The notes beneath the pieces were generated by a model, which was given only the letters and a program-made list of their open reading frames with translations, was not told the DNA's origin and did not search any database. From Bacteroidales bacterium UBA3653 (GTDB lineage Bacteria > Bacteroidota > Bacteroidia > Bacteroidales > Paludibacteraceae), in assembly GCA_002373505.1 (NCBI GenBank), contig DFKE01000017.1:441431-505430 (forward strand): a stretch of DNA of 64,000 bases, written 5' to 3'. Each line of letters starts with the position of its first letter. Position 1 is the first letter of the stretch. This document shows, piece by piece, positions 24,928 to 32,105 of this stretch. Both the position numbers and the translations under genes were made by a program.

Positions 24928-26505
24928 TCATTTTACATACACAAAATCACTTAGTTCTTTTGGGAACTTTTTAATAGTGTAATCTCCACTGATTAAGTCA
25001 AAAGAAATGCATTCCTGAGCCCTCTTCCCCTCAATAGAATTGGGGAGTGTAGATGTAAAAACATCTCCTGTAAACTCCCAATATTGACACTCTTGTTTTT
25101 TTGCTCCAACATTGATTTTATATGTTTGTGTACCAGAGCCTGGTTCTTTGTGAGTCATTGAAATTGTGTACGTCTTTTTGGGGAGTCCTGCTGTTAAAAT
25201 TCTTATTTGACTTATTTTCAATGGGGTATTAAGTGCCAAATCACTCATCCTTTTATATCCTTTTATTGCAGCTTTTTTCTTGTCTGGTTTCGGAGCAGAA
25301 GTATGTTTAGGAGATGTAACCCCGTCTAGCTCAAGACCATTAAAACGTTCTAATTCTTCATCAGTTAAAAGAATACATAGATTAAATGAAGCCAATTTTT
25401 GTTGATATATTTGGCCATTAACATTTGTATTCCACTTAGAAAATGATTTATCTATTGTTCTTCCCTCTAAAATAGATATGCTTATCAATCCTGGTATATC
25501 TGGATGATTACGCATCCTTTGATTTGCCACCCCAAATTCGATTGCATTTCTTGGCATACTTCGTGCACTATTTATATATTCAATTATTGTACTCTGCTGC
25601 TTATTGCTATATAACCACCTATATCTTTCCCAATTCAAATCTCCTCCATTTCCTGATGAATACACAGCAGAATTCCTATCATATCGTTTTAGAGAAAAAT
25701 ACTCGTTATCATTTATTTTTTTTATCCTAACCTTCCAAAAATCATCCATTATTGCTAGAACGATGGCATCGCATATTTCTTCAATTCTTGACTCTGACAC
25801 AGGGAAGTTACCATAATATATAAGGTTATTTCTCTTAAAATCTTCTACCATAGTAGGTGTTAACCGAATTGCATCAAAAGTTTCTGTTATTAAAGAGTAT
25901 ATATTGGATGTGACATCCGTAGCATACACATCAAGTGAAAATGGGAGAACATATTTATATTCCACACTGTAGTTGCCTAAATTGTATAGTTTTTCCTTTC
26001 TTACTTCTCCCAATTTTATGTCATAATCAAAAACTCCATGGCAAAGTGCAATAACATTATCTCGCATTACATCCAACGTCTTGTTTGCATTTTGTTGTTG
26101 GAGTTTGAGAAGTTTTACATTCATTGCATAAGTTTGACCTGCAAATTCTGCCCGTGAACCTTTATTGCGCGCATAGGAGATGAGTTTATTAATAGATATC
26201 GTAGCCTTTAATGTCACAGAAGTAGTTCTATCCGGGAGTTTTACAACTGACAATTTTTGATACGATTTAACATTCCCCTTGGAAGTCGCAGCAATCTCAT
26301 CTCTTACCAATTCATCATTAACAATAGAGGTATTCGCGGAGACAAAGGTACCAAAAGCCTGCTCCAATGCATTACGTAAGGCTCTTAGCGTCGCTTCATC
26401 CTCTGTACGCCCATTACCGATAGTTGTTAATGTAACTTCGTCCACTTGGGCGAATGTAGTTGCGGCAAATAATATTGCGGCAACAATAGATAATAACTTT
26501 TTCAT
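24928..26505 (-). CDS. large secreted protein with FlgT/LPP20-like N-terminus
   Basis: 525 aa. Signal peptide MKKLLSIVAAILFAATTFAQ. The N-terminal domain (about 22-115) has the pattern G.GRTEDEATLRALRNALEQA, then FVSANTSI, KGNVKSYQKL and VTLKATISI, resembling the FlgT N-terminal/LPP20-type fold of outer-membrane assembly proteins (helix with alternating Ala/Leu, then strands). The middle region carries LNWERYRWLYSNKQQ and the C-terminus a small beta domain with TYTISMTHKEPGSGTQTYKIN (pieces TYTISMTHKE and QTYKINVG) and SFDLISGDYTIKKFP. Distinctly AT-rich compared with the surrounding housekeeping genes. It lies 14 nt after the coiled-coil gene. Function unknown; periplasmic or envelope-bound. 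Confidence 0.6.
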   Translation of the reverse strand: MKKLLSIVAAILFAATTFAQVDEVTLTTIGNGRTEDEATLRALRNALEQAFGTFVSANTSIVNDELVRDEIAATSKGNVKSYQKLSVVKLPDRTTSVTLKATISINKLISYARNKGSRAEFAGQTYAMNVKLLKLQQQNANKTLDVMRDNVIALCHGVFDYDIKLGEVRKEKLYNLGNYSVEYKYVLPFSLDVYATDVTSNIYSLITETFDAIRLTPTMVEDFKRNNLIYYGNFPVSESRIEEICDAIVLAIMDDFWKVRIKKINDNEYFSLKRYDRNSAVYSSGNGGDLNWERYRWLYSNKQQSTIIEYINSARSMPRNAIEFGVANQRMRNHPDIPGLISISILEGRTIDKSFSKWNTNVNGQIYQQKLASFNLCILLTDEELERFNGLELDGVTSPKHTSAPKPDKKKAAIKGYKRMSDLALNTPLKISQIRILTAGLPKKTYTISMTHKEPGSGTQTYKINVGAKKQECQYWEFTGDVFTSTLPNSIEGKRAQECISFDLISGDYTIKKFPKELSDFVYVK

Positions 26506-26519
26506 GATTTTCCTTATAA

Positions 26520-27590
26520 TTATTTAATATTTGGTATTTGTTTGGCAACTTCAAGAGCGACTTGACGGCTGGCTTCAATCATAGCCATATCCCGTTCGTG
26601 CTCTTTATTATACTTGTCACGTGAGAACTCAAAGTCTCGTTGTTCACGAGCGACATCTTCTTTGTGACGTTCGTCTTCTCGTGCTTGACGATCTTTGTAT
26701 TGCTGCACGCGGAATTCAAAGTCACGTTGTTCACGAGCTTTCTCATCTGCATATTGCTGCATTTCGAACTCCCATGCCTTACGCTCGTCGTCAAGCACTT
26801 TTGCCTTCATCTCTTCCATTAACGCATCGGCTTGCGGTTGACAAGCAGCTAACAAATCAATCTTTGCCAAGTATCGAGATGCTTTAACTGCTCCATCGGC
26901 ATTAGGTTCGGCATTCCAAGCGGCTTTTGCTGATTGAAGCAATTTTTCGCCGGCACTATCTATCTTCTTTTGATAAATATCAATAGTTGCTTGCCGGCAT
27001 TTGGTTGTACAATCGGTACACACATCCGGAACTTGTGCTATTTGATAGAGTGCTTTGTCAAAATCACCTTGTTGCACAAGTAAATAGGCATCGGCAATGA
27101 TGTTATCTATATTTGTACGATAATAGGCTACTATCAATTCCTTGCTGTCCTCTATCATCTTTTGCACTTTCGGATTACCGGGCTTTAAATTAGCAAAAGC
27201 CATAATGAATGCTTTGTTTTCATTTAATCCGACACCCACCGAAGAAAGTGTTGCATGGCCATACTCTTTGCGGTCAATAACATCCTTTACATAGAACGTT
27301 ATTTCCAATGTCTGGCTCACACGCGCAGGCGAGCCGTTTATAATATCTTTTTTAATTACGCTAACTGTTGATGTGAGTGCAAATCGACGATTGATAGCAT
27401 TATCCGATATACCTGCAGTTGTGATGATTTGGTGCATTTTGTCCTCTAACTGATCCATTGCTTCTGTCGGGATAGACCGATTAACCGGACGTTGCACATT
27501 GATAGACATGCGTCCCACATCGTCCAATGTTTGCGCACATAGTATACCGGAGAATAACAGGTATACCATAATTAAGGGAATCCGTTTCAT
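26520..27590 (-). CDS. secreted coiled-coil protein of unknown function
   Basis: 356 aa. Start chosen at 27590 (MKRIPLIMVYLLFSGILCAQ), which gives a signal peptide and leaves a 7-nt gap to the preceding gene; an in-frame Met seven codons earlier would overlap it. The N-terminal half (about 20-150) is alpha/beta with AINRRFALTSTVSVIKKDI and LEITFYVKDVIDRKEYG (strands as in lipoprotein/CsgG-like or LPP20-like folds). The central part is TPR-like (QQGDFDKALYQIAQVP, then two CxxC-like spacings in VCTDCTTKC). The C-terminal 90 residues are a charged coiled coil with two copies of AREQRDFEF. Likely a structural part of the same envelope complex. Confidence 0.6.
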   Translation of the reverse strand: MKRIPLIMVYLLFSGILCAQTLDDVGRMSINVQRPVNRSIPTEAMDQLEDKMHQIITTAGISDNAINRRFALTSTVSVIKKDIINGSPARVSQTLEITFYVKDVIDRKEYGHATLSSVGVGLNENKAFIMAFANLKPGNPKVQKMIEDSKELIVAYYRTNIDNIIADAYLLVQQGDFDKALYQIAQVPDVCTDCTTKCRQATIDIYQKKIDSAGEKLLQSAKAAWNAEPNADGAVKASRYLAKIDLLAACQPQADALMEEMKAKVLDDERKAWEFEMQQYADEKAREQRDFEFRVQQYKDRQAREDERHKEDVAREQRDFEFSRDKYNKEHERDMAMIEASRQVALEVAKQIPNIK

Positions 27591-27597
27591 ATGATTA

Positions 27598-28542
27598 TTA
27601 TTTTTCTCCAAGTACTATAATTGCTTCTCCTAATCCGCGTGTCATTACTTTACTGCTAATGCCACATTCTTTAGAAATATACTTACGTAACATGACCGCA
27701 AATCCTCTTGCATCCAATGCATCACCTTCCTTGTCTCGCAAAGGAATACGCACTTGTTCAAACTGAGCGAAATTCTCAGTGGCATCGCTCAAATTGAATG
27801 CTCCATTGATGGTGTTTTTCTTCAGCCATTTCTGGATTACATCCAATAATTCATCTCCATCTTCATTCTCTGTTTCGAGGTTGCCGTCCCAATTTTGCCA
27901 GCATTTAATCGTGAGGACTATCTCGCGACCGCGTTTGTGCAAATCGGAATAGTATTTGTCCATCTGCTTGTCAAACGCCTTGATTTTGGATTTGACTGCG
28001 TTTTCCAAAAGCACAGGAATTATCTCATCACTCGCCTTACCCGTTCCTGTTGAAGTCGCGATTCGCTTGCTTGTATAAGCATCGAAGGCTTCTAATGTAA
28101 ATGTAACACTGCGGTCACTATTGATAGTCCAATCTATTTGGATAAGAATATCCATCTTTGCACGTTTCTTAATCATGTCCAACGGACTTTCTGCAATCGC
28201 GGAGCCGGAAGTGGTACTTGTTGTTACATTATCCTCAGCAATTCGATTGAACACGGCTTTGGTTTCTTGCTCTGCATCTTTAAGAGAATACCCTTCTTTT
28301 GTGAGCAGTTGACCGATCTTACTGATAACTTGATTAAGCTCTTTGTCCTGTAAAAAAGCCTTTTGGTAATCAGCAGTCTTCACTTTGACACCTTGGTTAT
28401 CCCATATGGTCATAAAAAAGCGTGTTTGACACCAATGATCACTGGGCAGGATCATTAACGTGGGCTTCTTCCCCTGCGAAGCACCCAATACATTCAGGCT
28501 CATCAGAACGCCTACAATGCAAAGTACAAATTTGTTTTTCAT
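27598..28542 (-). CDS. DUF6175-like secreted protein
   Basis: 314 aa. Start at 28542 (MKNKFVLCIVGVLMSLNVLGAS) gives a signal peptide. The mature protein opens PTLMILPSDHWCQTRFF and continues YQKAFLQDKELNQVISKIGQLLTKEGYSLKDAEQ (pieces DKELNQVISKIG and GYSLKDAEQE), SAIAESPLDMIKKRAKMDI, FTLEAFDAYTSKRIATSTGTG and SKIKAFDKQ. I associate this pattern with DUF6175, a Bacteroidales-specific family of unknown function; the label is from memory. Penicillin-binding-protein activator and CsgG proteins share the idea of an early oscillating strand set plus TxTGTG-like motif, so an outer-membrane activator or pore role is conceivable. Second gene of the cluster. Confidence 0.65.
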   Translation of the reverse strand: MKNKFVLCIVGVLMSLNVLGASQGKKPTLMILPSDHWCQTRFFMTIWDNQGVKVKTADYQKAFLQDKELNQVISKIGQLLTKEGYSLKDAEQETKAVFNRIAEDNVTTSTTSGSAIAESPLDMIKKRAKMDILIQIDWTINSDRSVTFTLEAFDAYTSKRIATSTGTGKASDEIIPVLLENAVKSKIKAFDKQMDKYYSDLHKRGREIVLTIKCWQNWDGNLETENEDGDELLDVIQKWLKKNTINGAFNLSDATENFAQFEQVRIPLRDKEGDALDARGFAVMLRKYISKECGISSKVMTRGLGEAIIVLGEK

Positions 28543-28560
28543 AATAGTTATATTTATCAC

Positions 28561-29442
28561 TTAATCATTCAACGTATAATAATTAGTAAATTCATTCCAT
28601 ATATCTGCTCCTCTATATGCGTCAATGGATGCAGAAGGTACATATACATCAATTGACTTAGGTACTCCATTAAACGTAATTGAAGTACATGTAGGGGGTG
28701 TTGTAGCTTTGCAAATTATAGAGGTCAAACCAGTACATCCAGAGAACGCAAACATTCCTATATTTTTTACGCTGTTTGAAAGCGTTATAGAGGTCAGATT
28801 ACTACAATTAGAAAATGCTTGAAATTCAATACTTGTAAGGCTATTAGGAATTTCAACAGAAGTTAATCCTGTGCATGTAGAAAATGCTGAACGTCCTATG
28901 CTTTTGACGCTATTAGGCAGCGTTATAGAGGTCAAACTGTTGCAACCATGGAAAGCGTCATTCCCAATGCCGGTAATATTCTTGGGAATAATAACATTTC
29001 TTTGTGGTACACCATTAATAAATAGCTCATAGTTTGTAGAAATACTAGTTGGAAACCAAGTCTTATTACACCATTCATTTATACTTCCAATAAAATTGAT
29101 GGTAGATATACTACATAAAATGAAAGACGTACTTCCTATATTTGTAACACTATTGGGGATTGTTACGGAAGTTATATTCTTGCACCCCATAAATGCTCCA
29201 TCTCCAACGCTTTTTACACTATATGACACTTTGTTGTATACCACTGTTGCTTGAATCCTGACTGATGTGAGTCCACTATAATTATTGGGATTATTTTCAT
29301 ATTGACTCGTTACCTCTGCCGTCTGGTTGGTGGCATCGAGGTTGTAATACAAATCGCCGATTTGCACACGTTCATAGTCCCATGCTAATACCATCTCAAT
29401 CGTTGTGGCAAGCACAAGGAAAAGAGTAACAAGTTTCTTCAT
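28561..29442 (-). CDS. BspA-type leucine-rich repeat surface protein
   Basis: 293 aa. Start at 29442 (MKKLVTLFLVLATTIEMVLA) gives a signal peptide. The N-terminal segment WDYERVQIGDLYYNLD is the usual opening of Bacteroidota BspA proteins. Then come about six LRR_5 repeats of about 23 residues with the form LTSITLPNSVKSIGRSAFSTCTG (pieces LTSITLPNSV and IGRSAFSTC). The C-terminus has CKATTPPTCTSITFNGVP and a VYVPSASIDAYRGADIWN cap. No sorting domain follows. Such proteins bind host or fellow-bacterial surfaces. First gene of the leftward cluster (18 nt before the DUF6175-like gene); AT-rich, with the repeat array prone to expansion. Confidence 0.85.
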   Translation of the reverse strand: MKKLVTLFLVLATTIEMVLAWDYERVQIGDLYYNLDATNQTAEVTSQYENNPNNYSGLTSVRIQATVVYNKVSYSVKSVGDGAFMGCKNITSVTIPNSVTNIGSTSFILCSISTINFIGSINEWCNKTWFPTSISTNYELFINGVPQRNVIIPKNITGIGNDAFHGCNSLTSITLPNSVKSIGRSAFSTCTGLTSVEIPNSLTSIEFQAFSNCSNLTSITLSNSVKNIGMFAFSGCTGLTSIICKATTPPTCTSITFNGVPKSIDVYVPSASIDAYRGADIWNEFTNYYTLND

Positions 29443-29591
29443 GATATATTCCCTCATTCGTGTCGGGCGCAACTTTAAATTTTCCTCCATTTTATTATTC
29501 GGCAGGAGGTTTCGCCGGAATATTTCAAATATTTGTCAGTCGGTCTTGTGCCGCTCTTCTCCCGCTCATTGCTCGGCGGCGGGATATAACA
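29443..29591. other. upstream region of the LRR cluster
   Basis: About 150 bp between the ATPase terminator and the LRR gene. I find no convincing TTG/TAnnTTTG pair on the minus strand; the nearest is TAAAGTTG at about 29474-29467, with one mismatch. The promoter of the cluster is therefore not located. Confidence 0.4.
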
Positions 29592-29627
29592 AAAAGCGGC
29601 AGTCCGCTTGATTGGATTACCGCTTTT
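29592..29627 (-). terminator. terminator of the AAA/DUF4143 gene
   Basis: Arms AAAAGCGG and CCGCTTTT enclose about 20 nt that can form a further small stem (gcgg-cagt-ccgc). Five T residues follow on the minus strand. Confidence 0.75.
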
Positions 29628-29656
29628 ATTAAGTTGATGCTCTAAATTTATTCTAT

Positions 29657-30931
29657 TTATGGCTTTAGACAACCGATGGGAATGATATATACGCCATCGT
29701 CTCTGCGATAGGCGTATTGTCCGCCGGTTAAAACCATCAAGAATGCCGGTTGACCAATCTTGGATGTATCTACTTGCTTGGCTAACTCCGTCAGGTTTTG
29801 TGCGGCATCTTCAATCTCTTTGCTACCGGTTTTAACTTCCACCGCAGCCCATCGACCATCGTGCAAACGGATGATCAAGTCAGACTCCAAATCAGAGTTA
29901 TCGTGATAGTGATAGACGGTTCCGCGTAGTGCATCAGTATAGACACGCACGTCACGCAAACAAAAGTCCTCGAACAAGAATCCGAACAGATTAAAGTCCT
30001 CTAACACGCTTGTCGGATTCAGTTCTAATACCGCTGTTGCCAGGCTTGTATCTACGAAATGGCGTTTGTGGGATGTACGGATGCCTGTCTTGCTGCGTAA
30101 CGACGGTTGCCATGCCTTAGCATCCTCGATGACAAACAGTCGACGCAACGCTCTCAAATAACTGGTAAGCGTCTTGTCGGTGATAGAGATATCGTTCGCG
30201 CGCACATCAGCCATGATCGTAGTAGCGGTTGTCATAGTGGAGATGTTTCGCGCATAACTGCGTAACACCGCACGCACTCGGTCTGGATCTTTTTCGGAAC
30301 CATCCACTCGATTGACATCCGTGTTCACCAGTTCATCCACTAAGTTAACCGCCACCTCCAAAGCGTCCTCTTTGTCCAATGACAAAGCACCCGGCCAGCC
30401 GCCTCGACACATGACATAAGCGATGTCCTTAATCGTAAGCGGACTTTCGAAGAGTCCCATCTGCTGTGTACCATCGAAGAGTGCTTTGAGCGACACTTGT
30501 CCGCGCGACTCCTTCGACTCCCAGAGACTCATTGGTCGCATACGCAGACGTGCGATTCGTCCTGTACCAGTATGTTCCATCTCTTCATTCTCTTCTTCAT
30601 CCAGAGGTGTTGCCGAACCGGTTAATATGAACTGATTCATCTGTTGCCGTTGGTCGGCTGCAAATCGTACTGCATCCCACAGAACCGGAATCGTCTGCCA
30701 TTCATCGAGCATGCGTGGTGTTTCGCCTTCCAATAACAGCGAAGGTTGCGTATCTGCCATTTTGCGATACATGGCGCGTTGGTCCGGATTTTGGATATAT
30801 ATGATACTCTTAGCTAACTGAGCACCTGTCGAGGTTTTTCCACACCATTTGGGACCTTCAATTAGCACTGCTGCACTACTGCGTAATTTGCGTTTGAGCA
30901 ACTCGTCATCAATTCGTTCAAGGTATTCCAT
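29657..30931 (-). CDS. AAA ATPase with DUF4143 domain
   Basis: 424 aa. AAA_14 domain with Walker A at about 26-33 (GPKWCGKT), a Walker B-like LDEWQ near 76, and sensor motif LTGSATP near 108. DUF4143 follows from about 200 to 390 and carries a restriction-endonuclease-like motif: DLESDLIIRL, then AAVEVKTG (Asp...Glu-x-Lys). The protein is a stand-alone ATPase of a very widespread, frequently exchanged bacterial family whose role is not settled. Transcribed alone from its own promoter and terminator. The remnant at 23613-23810 seems to be a lost member of the same family. The type of neighbourhood (repeats, RAYT, KilA-N) fits a gene that moves often. Confidence 0.88.
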   Translation of the reverse strand: MEYLERIDDELLKRKLRSSAAVLIEGPKWCGKTSTGAQLAKSIIYIQNPDQRAMYRKMADTQPSLLLEGETPRMLDEWQTIPVLWDAVRFAADQRQQMNQFILTGSATPLDEEENEEMEHTGTGRIARLRMRPMSLWESKESRGQVSLKALFDGTQQMGLFESPLTIKDIAYVMCRGGWPGALSLDKEDALEVAVNLVDELVNTDVNRVDGSEKDPDRVRAVLRSYARNISTMTTATTIMADVRANDISITDKTLTSYLRALRRLFVIEDAKAWQPSLRSKTGIRTSHKRHFVDTSLATAVLELNPTSVLEDFNLFGFLFEDFCLRDVRVYTDALRGTVYHYHDNSDLESDLIIRLHDGRWAAVEVKTGSKEIEDAAQNLTELAKQVDTSKIGQPAFLMVLTGGQYAYRRDDGVYIIPIGCLKP

Positions 30932-30955
30932 ACGTATATCGTTTAAAAATCGCTA

Positions 30956-30986
30956 CAAAGGTACAACAAAAACTTGATATACGCAA
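30956..30986 (-). promoter_or_regulatory. promoter of the AAA/DUF4143 gene
   Basis: On the minus strand TTG (30986-30984), 20-nt spacer beginning CGTATATCA, TACCTTTG (30963-30956). The leader is about 20 nt. Confidence 0.85.
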
Positions 30987-31124
30987 ATAATTCCGAAGAT
31001 TTTTGTAATTTTATTCCGAACTTTTTAATAATTTCACTCCGAATAATTTTGTATTTTTGCTCTGATTGTTTCAACTTTCGACCTTTTTACGGTAATCCAA
31101 TATTTCAAAGATCATATTTTATCT

Positions 31125-31158
31125 CAAAAACAGCATACAAAAAAATACTGCTTATGCT
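31125..31158 (-). terminator. terminator of the candidate 6S-like RNA
   Basis: On the minus strand AGCATA and TATGCT form a 6-bp stem around a loop that itself contains a run of seven T; a further T-run (five) follows a short G interruption. Confidence 0.55.
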
Positions 31159-31347
31159 TTCTCTATGCAAGGGTGTCTGGCATAACCCAAGGATACAAAA
31201 GCAAAAGCAGTACATACCAAAGTATGCACTGACGCTTTCAATCGTATCCTAAGATTATAAGCTGCCAGACTTATTGCATAGATGATTGACTCGTCAGTAA
31301 TAATATATTTATGTTCGCGTGCGCGAAACAATCAGCCGCTGCTAATC
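31125..31347 (-). ncRNA. candidate structured RNA, 6S-like rod
   Basis: No gene lies here, yet a canonical promoter (31383-31353, minus) fires into it and a terminator (31158-31125) closes it, giving an RNA of about 220 nt. Its core (31281-31163) folds as one long rod. Outer stem: ctatgcaa with ttgcatag. Second stem: gtctggca with tgccagac. Then comes a large asymmetric bubble of about 13 and 8 nt. Third stem: ggatac with gtatcc. An AAAGC/GCTTT stem follows, then an apical 10-bp stem with a UUUG loop. The 5' part has another hairpin (UUCGC-GCAC-GCGAA). A rod with a central bubble and terminal loop is the shape of 6S RNA, which sequesters RNA polymerase. The 6S identity is inference; a different structured RNA is possible. 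Confidence 0.6.
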
Positions 31348-31352
31348 GCTTG

Positions 31353-31383
31353 CAAAAGTATAAAAATTTTCCAACATATACAA
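31353..31383 (-). promoter_or_regulatory. promoter of the candidate 6S-like RNA
   Basis: On the minus strand TTG (31383-31381), exactly 20 nt, then TACTTTTG (31360-31353) followed by CAAGCG. It points away from any coding region. Confidence 0.8.
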
Positions 31384-31433
31384 ATTTTCATGAAGAAAAT
31401 TTTCGTTTTTTATCCATTTAAGGTAAAAAACTA

Positions 31434-31484
31434 ACCTTTGCACCACACATTTTTCGGTATGTACCGCTTTGCGGGTGCAAAGGT
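31434..31484. repeat. inverted repeat made of two facing -7 elements
   Basis: acctttgcacc (31434-31444) and its exact reverse complement (31474-31484) enclose 29 nt that include a cggta-tg-taccg hairpin. Each arm contains a TTTG-type -7 core, so the two promoters would face each other. On the minus strand TACCTTTG has an upstream TTG about 18 nt away; the plus-strand arm has no good -33. Confidence 0.6.
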
Positions 31485-31523
31485 ATAACTTTTTTTTGAT
31501 ATACAAAGATTTCTTTTTATATC

Positions 31524-32093
31524 TTATTTCAGTGTGACAGACTGAAGACCACCGTTATTGCCTGCAATATATGATACATGTGGATGAGTATTTTGAATGA
31601 GTTGGTCTATGTAGAGCGGCTGACCTATGAGGAAAAAGGTCGAGATAAAGGTGTCGCCGACTTGCAGTTTGGAGTGAATTGATTCCTCCACTACAAAACG
31701 CATATCTCCCAAATAACGGAAGACGCAACGGCGGCTAGGAAGCCATGTGACCTCTATTCGTTGATTCGGCTGTAAATCCTGAGTATGGACACCTTCTCCG
31801 ATAAAACTATGGCTGCTACCCTGCTCTTTCTTGGTCAGCTGTTCCAGATAATCCCTCCAGTCCCGGTGACCGACAAAACGGGCAAGGAGATCAAGCGTGG
31901 ACTGACGCGTGTTTTCTGCTCCAGCCACATAGCCCCATAGTCGCTCCAACGTACTGAGCGCTATATTCTCGTGAAGGACTTCCCAAATCTTTAAAATCAG
32001 CGTCTCAAAGTCCGCCGGAGAAGAAGGACGAATACCAGCCCGTTGCTCGACATCCAAGCGTAGCTGGATTATTTCCGGTGCATTCTTATTCAT
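31524..32093 (-). CDS. unknown protein paired with a Ser/Thr kinase
   Basis: 189 aa, cytoplasmic (no signal or membrane segment). Two parts: an alpha-helical N-terminal half (about 1-90) with PADFETLILKIWEVLHENIALSTLERLWGY (pieces FETLILKIWE and LSTLERLWGY) that looks like a helix-bundle or DNA-binding-like module, and a beta-rich C-terminal half (about 95-185) with LQPNQRIEVTWLPSRRCVFRYLG (piece RIEVTWLPSRR) and LQVGDTFISTFF, ending QSVTLK. I do not recognise the family. It starts 12 nt after the kinase stop, so it is co-transcribed and may be a substrate, effector or regulator of the kinase. Confidence 0.6.
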   Translation of the reverse strand: MNKNAPEIIQLRLDVEQRAGIRPSSPADFETLILKIWEVLHENIALSTLERLWGYVAGAENTRQSTLDLLARFVGHRDWRDYLEQLTKKEQGSSHSFIGEGVHTQDLQPNQRIEVTWLPSRRCVFRYLGDMRFVVEESIHSKLQVGDTFISTFFLIGQPLYIDQLIQNTHPHVSYIAGNNGGLQSVTLK

Positions 32094-32105
32094 AGTATTT
32101 CATTT

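Noticed and set aside
29657..30931. Toxin-antitoxin or restriction system around the AAA/DUF4143 ATPase
   Set aside because: It is transcribed alone between its own promoter and terminator, with no small partner gene.
31281..31310. CUGACGAG in the candidate RNA, reminiscent of a hammerhead ribozyme core
   Set aside because: The GAAA and the three-stem arrangement needed for a hammerhead are not present around it.
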